From: Zygnema cylindricum
Taxonomy: Eukaryota > Streptophyta > Zygnematophyceae > Zygnematales > Zygnemataceae
Length of the DNA stretch: 11,198 bases
Assembly: GCA_037447655.1 (NCBI GenBank)
Contig: JBBHKE010001404.1
Location: 126,001-137,198, forward strand
Direction of reading: 5' to 3'
This document shows, one piece after another, positions 8,165-11,198 of the stretch. A program made the position numbers and the translations under genes. Below the pieces are notes generated by a model that searched no databases, was not told where the DNA came from, and worked only from the letters and a program-made list of their open reading frames with translations. How positions within the stretch are numbered: the stretch's first letter is position 1; every line of letters begins with the position of its first letter.

Positions 8165-8330
8165 GAATGAGAAAGATGATGAGGATGATGAGACGGATGA
8201 GAGGATGAGAGAGGAATGAGGGAGAGAGGATAAGAGGAGGGAAGGGGAGATGGAATATACCGATTAGGGAAAGGGAGATAGGGGGGGATAAAGGAAAATG
8301 AGGGGGGAAAAAGGAGAAATTCATTAACCA
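8165..8330 (+). repeat. Purine-rich low-complexity block (GATGAG / GAGAGG)
   Basis: Begins with GATGAG-type units and continues into GAGAGGG and G7 runs up to about 8330. It lies just beyond the fumarase stop, so on the transcript strand it is a C/U-rich stretch that may fall in the 3' UTR or past the 3' end. Confidence 0.75.
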
Positions 8331-8386
8331 AACCGATTGATCACCAGTATTTAAACCCAATAATTTTAGATTCATATCCATTGTTT

Positions 8387-8473
8387 CTAGTCAGAGGGGC
8401 CTAACATCTTCTCGGGACGAACCCATTTGTCGAAATCTTCTCCACTCACGACTCCCAAAGAAATCGCGGCTTC
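8387..8473 (-). CDS. FH: Fumarase terminal exon E (EAAISLG ... MLGPSD, stop TAG)
   Basis: Last exon, 28 codons plus TAG (complement of 8387-8389). It starts after the acceptor TTTTTTAG| and encodes [12 protein letters not shown] then [16 protein letters not shown]. This is the fumarase tail: human and yeast proteins end FDEWVxPxxMLGPK-like, and bacterial FumC has FDSWVRPEQM. Only two residues follow MLGP. Past the stop, 8386 downward, the transcript would read into AT-rich and then pyrimidine-rich sequence without an obvious AATAAA. Confidence 0.95.
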   Translation of the reverse strand, partial: EAAISLGVVSGEDFDKWVRPEKMLGPSD

Positions 8474-11087
8474 CTAAAAAACCCCAAAAAAAAAACGGAA
8501 AAAAGCAATATTAAATAGTAATCACTTATGAACTCGTGCAAAAACCCTAAACACAACAAAAACACAAATCAAGAAAAACAAAACTTATACAGAAATAAGT
8601 AGACATGATTGAACCAACAAGTATCAAAATAAACTTAGAGGGACCAAAATGCACTGAAATTATACCAAGAATTCGTACTAAATGCATACAAAAACTAAAC
8701 TTTACTTCAACATAAATCCATTGGTCATTCTGGACATTTATTTTACTTATTTGTCCGTTATTTACTTAATTATTTGCATTTTATTTATAAATAAAAAACC
8801 AACCTTGAGAGTGGTTCCTTCTTTGTGAGCTTTTTTGGCCGCTGCCGCCGCTTTGTCGTACCCGATATACTGTAGATAGTATAGAGAAAAAGGAAGAAAT
8901 AAGGGAGGGAGAGGGAGAGGGAGAGGGAGAGGGAGAAAGGGAGAGAGAGAAAGAGGGCAAGGGAGAGAGGGAGAGATACAAGAGAGAACTACAACAATTG
9001 AAAAGATAACTTAACTTTTCTTCCTAATTTACAATGGTCATCGCTTTTCTAAAAGACCTAAAATACTAATGTTAAACATCTCCAGAAATGTACCTATTTC
9101 CTTTATTACGATCGGCAAAAAAAGGGGAGAAAAATACAAGGAAATAAAGGGGAAAAGAAAAGTGACGGGATGAGGGGAGAGGAGGGTAAGGGAGCATGAG
9201 AAAAATGAGGGGATAGGTGGCGTGATAAGAGGGGCTCCTACCGGATTGAGAGCCGTCACGAGCATCAGAGACTGACGTCATTATGACATCATCCACCCAC
9301 AAAAAGAGAAAAAAAAACAGAAATAATACACACATCAGGAGAGAAGGAGAGAGGGAGAACCAAAAAAAATATAACAAAAAGGGAAGTAGGGGGAGAAGAG
9401 GGCACATGCGGAATGCTCCGATGGGAAACCTATTTTTAAAACCAACTATTAGCCTCTTAAAACACAGTTTTCATTTTTTCCCCCTTTTTCTTTACATTCC
9501 CATTTAAAAAAAAAAAAATGATAGAAAAGGGGTGTAGAGAAAACTGAGAGGAAAAACCATAAACTGCATTGTTTTTCGTCTTTTTCTTAACTTTTTGTTG
9601 TAATTATCGATAAAATGCATGGGAATCAAAACCTTACCTCTTGCATAATTTGATTAATTTTTGTCTTATTTGCCTGAATTCCCACCACACAATTTTTCCG
9701 AAACGATTCCGAGGCATCTCCGAGAAGACGCATTGACTGGAAAAAAAAAAAGAGGAAAAAACAAGAAAAAGAGGGTAAATAAACAAATACAAAAGAAAGG
9801 AGAAGGAACAGGGAAAAGAGAGAGAAAAGGGAAAGGGACAAGGAAAGGGAAATTAAATTTTGCAAAGAAATATCTCTTTGCTGTAACAGGGTCTCCCCAG
9901 AAAGAAAAAAGACAAGAAAAGAAAAACTGCCATAAAATTTCGATACATAATCATCAACTTAAAATCCTAAAGATAGAAAAAACCGACTTTTTTGTTAAAA
10001 AAAAACAGAAATGGTGACAAGAAAAGAATGGTGTTGCTAGAAAAAACGAACGACTGGAAAAATCGGAAGGGGAAAAATGAAACATACTCATCCATAATTT
10101 TTAAAGTAGGTATTTTACCATGAGTGTGTTTAGAGCAAAAAAAAGACAATTTACAAAAAAACGCATATTATATGCAATTATTCCATATGTATACCACGTG
10201 AAAAAATCACTGTTGACCGCAGCATTCTGATGTAACCATACGTCACGCAGACAATTTATTTAGTTGTTTACTTGTTTTCTGTTTTTTTATGAATTTATTT
10301 AATTAGTAACGTTGTGAACAACAAATCTCGCGGAAAATGTCAAAAAAAAAAAAAAAACAAGCAGCAACGAGCTGACAAAAAAAAAAACCTTCCGACACCG
10401 AGAGGACGCTAATAAGACAAATGGTCCTACGGTACATCGAATAGTACGTGTACTGTGTGATCTTTTCATATAATTTTAACTAATTCATGGTTGTAGGGTA
10501 TGTCACATCCTACATTCCCAATTTTGACAACTTTAACGCCCATATAACCCCCAAAAAAAATCCGTTTGCCCAAAACTTTCAAAAAAAACCTTTCAAGCCA
10601 TTTTAATGGCCATTCAATTCTCTTTCTATTGATATGCAACATAACCATAAATTTTCAGCTTTTAAGCATTTTTTTTTTTTAAGCTTTTTTTTAGCTTTTC
10701 TTATTACCCTTTTTTTTTCCCCAGCCCGTAAAATATGGGTTTTGTGCATATTGTACCAAAAAACATATTTATATACATATTGTATGGGCCTACTATTTCA
10801 CACTATAAAACTATGATTCGGCAAAGTGAAAAAAGAAAAAACAAAAAAAAAAGTAAAGAGAAAAAAAGTATAGAAAAAAAAATCATTTTTTGTCTTCAGT
10901 CGATACTATGTTTTATTTCAACAGCACAGGAAGCATTAAAAACACAAAACTAAAACAAAAAAGTGGATAGAGATAGGTTCAAAAAACTCACCCGCATTAA
11001 ATTCGATGACATCATCGGCTTAAAAACATTTAATTCGAAATGCCCATTTGCACCCCCCATCGTTATAGCCACGTGATTTCCCATAAC
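8387..11087 (-). CDS. FH: Fumarate hydratase (class II fumarase), 3' part of a spliced gene, 5' incomplete
   Basis: Class II fumarases are homotetramers that catalyse reversible hydration of fumarate to L-malate in the TCA cycle (mitochondria) and often in the cytosol. Five minus-strand exons join in frame: 10992-11087, 9638-9736, 9242-9271, 8804-8869 and 8387-8473, giving 125 residues and a TAG stop. In order they carry [57 protein letters not shown] and [13 protein letters not shown], which are the conserved C-terminal landmarks of eukaryotic/mitochondrial fumarase in their usual order and spacing. Every intron is GT...AG and phase 0. The catalytic SS-loop (GSSxMPxKxNP) and the GRTHxQDA histidine segment belong to upstream exons beyond 11198. 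Aspartase and argininosuccinate lyase are relatives, but HFELNVF plus the WVxPxxMLGP tail is fumarase-like. No frameshift is seen, so the gene is probably functional. No AATAAA polyadenylation signal is visible just past the stop. Confidence 0.95.
8474..8803 (-). other. FH: Fumarase intron between exons D and E (330 bp)
   Basis: Donor GTTGGT, acceptor TTTTTTAG. AT-rich, and its acceptor is preceded by long T runs on the transcript strand (A runs on + at about 8476-8510). No repeat or gene was seen inside. Confidence 0.85.
8804..8869 (-). CDS. FH: Fumarase exon D ([18 protein letters not shown]...), 22 codons
   Basis: A 66-nt exon with acceptor TCTACAG| and donor AAG|GTTGGT, phase 0 at both ends. 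It encodes [16 protein letters not shown] followed by EGTTLK, matching the family's HIGYDKAA...AHKxGxTLK with identical spacing. Tyrosine replaces the usual histidine at the first position, and there is a run of five alanines. The donor GTTGGT is weaker than the others. Confidence 0.94.
8870..9241 (-). other. FH: Fumarase intron between exons C and D (372 bp)
   Basis: Donor GTAGGA, acceptor CTACAG. The stretch upstream of the acceptor is extreme polypyrimidine on the transcript strand, being the complement of the GGGAGA repeat at 8903-8985. A second purine-rich (+) block occupies about 9115-9205. Confidence 0.85.
8903..8985 (+). repeat. GGGAGA hexanucleotide tract inside the fumarase intron
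   Basis: Six GGG runs within 31 bases (8903, 8907, 8913, 8919, 8925, 8931) separated by A or AGA, then looser GAGA/GGGAGA to about 8985. The + strand meets the G-quadruplex pattern. It is the template strand of fumarase, so the pre-mRNA reads CCCUCU just before the exon D acceptor and forms an extended polypyrimidine tract. Confidence 0.85.
9242..9271 (-). CDS. FH: Fumarase exon C, 30-nt exon encoding [10 protein letters not shown]
   Basis: This very short exon encodes exactly ten residues, [10 protein letters not shown], a near-invariant fumarase motif. Its acceptor is GACGTCAG| and its donor CCG|GTAGGA, phase 0 at both ends. It is needed: exon B ends in ...IMQE and exon D begins YIGYDKAA, and the family pattern between these is [11 protein letters not shown][HY]IGYD. 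Without it the protein would lose a core helix segment but stay in frame. Confidence 0.93.
9272..9637 (-). other. FH: Fumarase intron between exons B and C (366 bp)
   Basis: Runs from donor GTAAGG to acceptor GACGTCAG. On the transcript strand it is T- and C-rich, with a pyrimidine block complementary to 9330-9400. The palindrome TGACGTCA (9273-9280) overlaps the acceptor. It resembles a CRE core, but its position at a splice site gives no reason to call it regulatory. Confidence 0.85.
9638..9736 (-). CDS. FH: Fumarase exon B (S-M-R-L-L-G-D ... I-M-Q-E), 33 codons
   Basis: A 99-nt exon with acceptor TTTCCAG| and donor GAG|GTAAGG, phase 0 on both sides. It encodes [19 protein letters not shown], then [14 protein letters not shown]. 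This corresponds to the SARLLGDAS...NCVVGIQAN...ERIN segment of mitochondrial fumarases, with no gap at the join to exon A (residues NLMR|SMRLL). Confidence 0.95.
9741..9855 (+). repeat. Purine-rich block upstream of the exon B acceptor
   Basis: Almost only A and G on +, so U/C-rich in the fumarase pre-mRNA. It directly precedes the CCAG acceptor of exon B and probably serves as an over-long polypyrimidine tract. Confidence 0.7.
10342..10357 (+). repeat. A16 homopolymer in the long fumarase intron
   Basis: Sixteen consecutive A on +, followed by another A run at about 10377-10387. No retroposed sequence was recognised upstream of it. Confidence 0.9.
10615..10815 (+). mobile_element. Decayed hAT-like MITE copy 4 in the fumarase intron
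   Basis: The right half aligns with copies 1-3: TTCAATTCTC...GATATGCAAC against TTTAATTCTC...GATGTGCAAC, then AAAATATGGGT, and CATATTGTATGGGCCTACT, ending ACTATG at 10815. A T-rich stretch expands the middle. The left end is eroded: CATGGTTGTAGGG at 10486 could be its remnant, with CCCAAAACTTTCAAAAAAAACC near 10570 matching the family interior. No 8-bp duplication is detectable, consistent with age. Confidence 0.65.
10992..11087 (-). CDS. FH: Fumarase exon A (V-M-G-N-H ... S-N-L-M-R), 32 codons
   Basis: First visible coding exon, 96 nt. It follows an acceptor reading TTTTTGCAG and ends at a consensus donor CGG|GTGAGT. It encodes [12 protein letters not shown], then [14 protein letters not shown], the most conserved stretch of the C-terminal half of class II fumarases, then SSNLMR. 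In relatives a glutamine precedes VMGN, so the previous exon should end with a Gln codon in phase 0. The sequence from 11088 to the window edge has no continuation of the fumarase reading frame and is intron. Confidence 0.95.
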
Positions 11088-11184
11088 CTGCAAAAATGAA
11101 AAAGCGAGGGCAGAGGGGAAGGGGAGGGAAAACCTACTTTTTTCAGTATCAAACATCTCCAATACCGCCAAAAATTGTATACAT

Positions 11185-11198
11185 GAGAGAGAGAGAGA
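11185..11198 (+). repeat. (GA)7 microsatellite at the window edge
   Basis: Seven GA units run to the last base and probably continue beyond. They lie in the fumarase intron upstream of exon A and are CU-rich on the transcript. Confidence 0.9.

Larger units (their letters stand above)
9737..10991 (-). other. FH: Fumarase intron between exons A and B (1255 bp)
   Basis: Bounded by donor GTGAGT at 10991-10986 and acceptor CCAG ending at 9737. It is much longer than the three downstream introns (330-372 bp). It contains a 16-A run at 10342-10357, a decayed hAT-like MITE near its middle-right (about 10615-10815), and a pyrimidine-rich stretch on the transcript strand (purine-rich on + between about 9741 and 9855) leading into the acceptor. 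No further fumarase coding sequence is missing here, because residues on the two sides are contiguous in the family. Confidence 0.85.

Noticed and set aside
9038-9265. Minus frame starting MLVTALNP and continuing past it as a separate protein
   Set aside because: Only the first eight residues are fumarase; the rest is intron read-through past the donor GTAGGA. The real unit is the 30-nt exon 9242-9271.
9273-9280. TGACGTCA as a cAMP-response element
   Set aside because: It overlaps a splice acceptor inside a gene, with no other promoter signal nearby.
10950-11171. Minus frame starting [13 protein letters not shown] upstream of exon A as the fumarase N-terminal extension
   Set aside because: The residues before VMGNH do not match the family (which expects ...AQ), and the DNA there is a pyrimidine tract plus acceptor, so it is intron.

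Overview
The window is eukaryotic nuclear DNA, AT-rich, and it holds one gene I can identify with confidence. This is the 3' part of a class II fumarate hydratase (fumarase) gene on the minus strand, split into at least five exons between 8387 and 11087, with its upstream part beyond the right edge. Spliceosomal introns with GT...AG borders, a mitochondrial-type fumarase C-terminus ending in MLGP-x-D, and hAT-like and TA-flanked (Tc1/mariner-like) miniature transposons all point to a eukaryote. An animal is plausible, but the sequence does not fix the lineage. The standard genetic code is used and the fumarase stop is TAG.

Layout. 1-1237: a head-to-tail array of three miniature inverted-repeat elements: a left-truncated hAT-like copy (1-307), a different element (316-797) and a second hAT-like copy (806-1229). 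Each junction carries a single 8-bp CTACAAAY sequence that looks like a shared target-site duplication. 1238-2162: no recognisable gene; two perfect hairpins. 2163-3455: a 15-T run, then more GC-balanced sequence that may be a decayed retroelement in minus orientation (weak evidence). 3463-5824: three members of a TA-flanked inverted-repeat family (539, 608 and 215 bp) with ends CACCGC/CACTGC. Between them, at 4217-4773, lies a full hAT-like copy that landed inside a fourth, decayed family end at 4191. 5827-8386: intergenic, with one possible excision footprint and polypurine or polypyrimidine blocks. 8387-11087: the fumarase exons. Their introns carry long pyrimidine-rich tracts (read on the transcript strand), and the 1255-bp intron holds a decayed fourth copy of the hAT-like family.

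The visible fumarase exons encode 124 residues of the C-terminal domain plus one residue pattern extending to the stop (125 residues in all). All introns lie in phase 0 and one coding exon is only 30 nt. The catalytic SS-loop and the GRTHxQDA-type histidine segment lie upstream of the window. None of the transposons encodes a transposase, so all are non-autonomous. No tRNA, rRNA, CRISPR or prokaryotic operon signal was seen.
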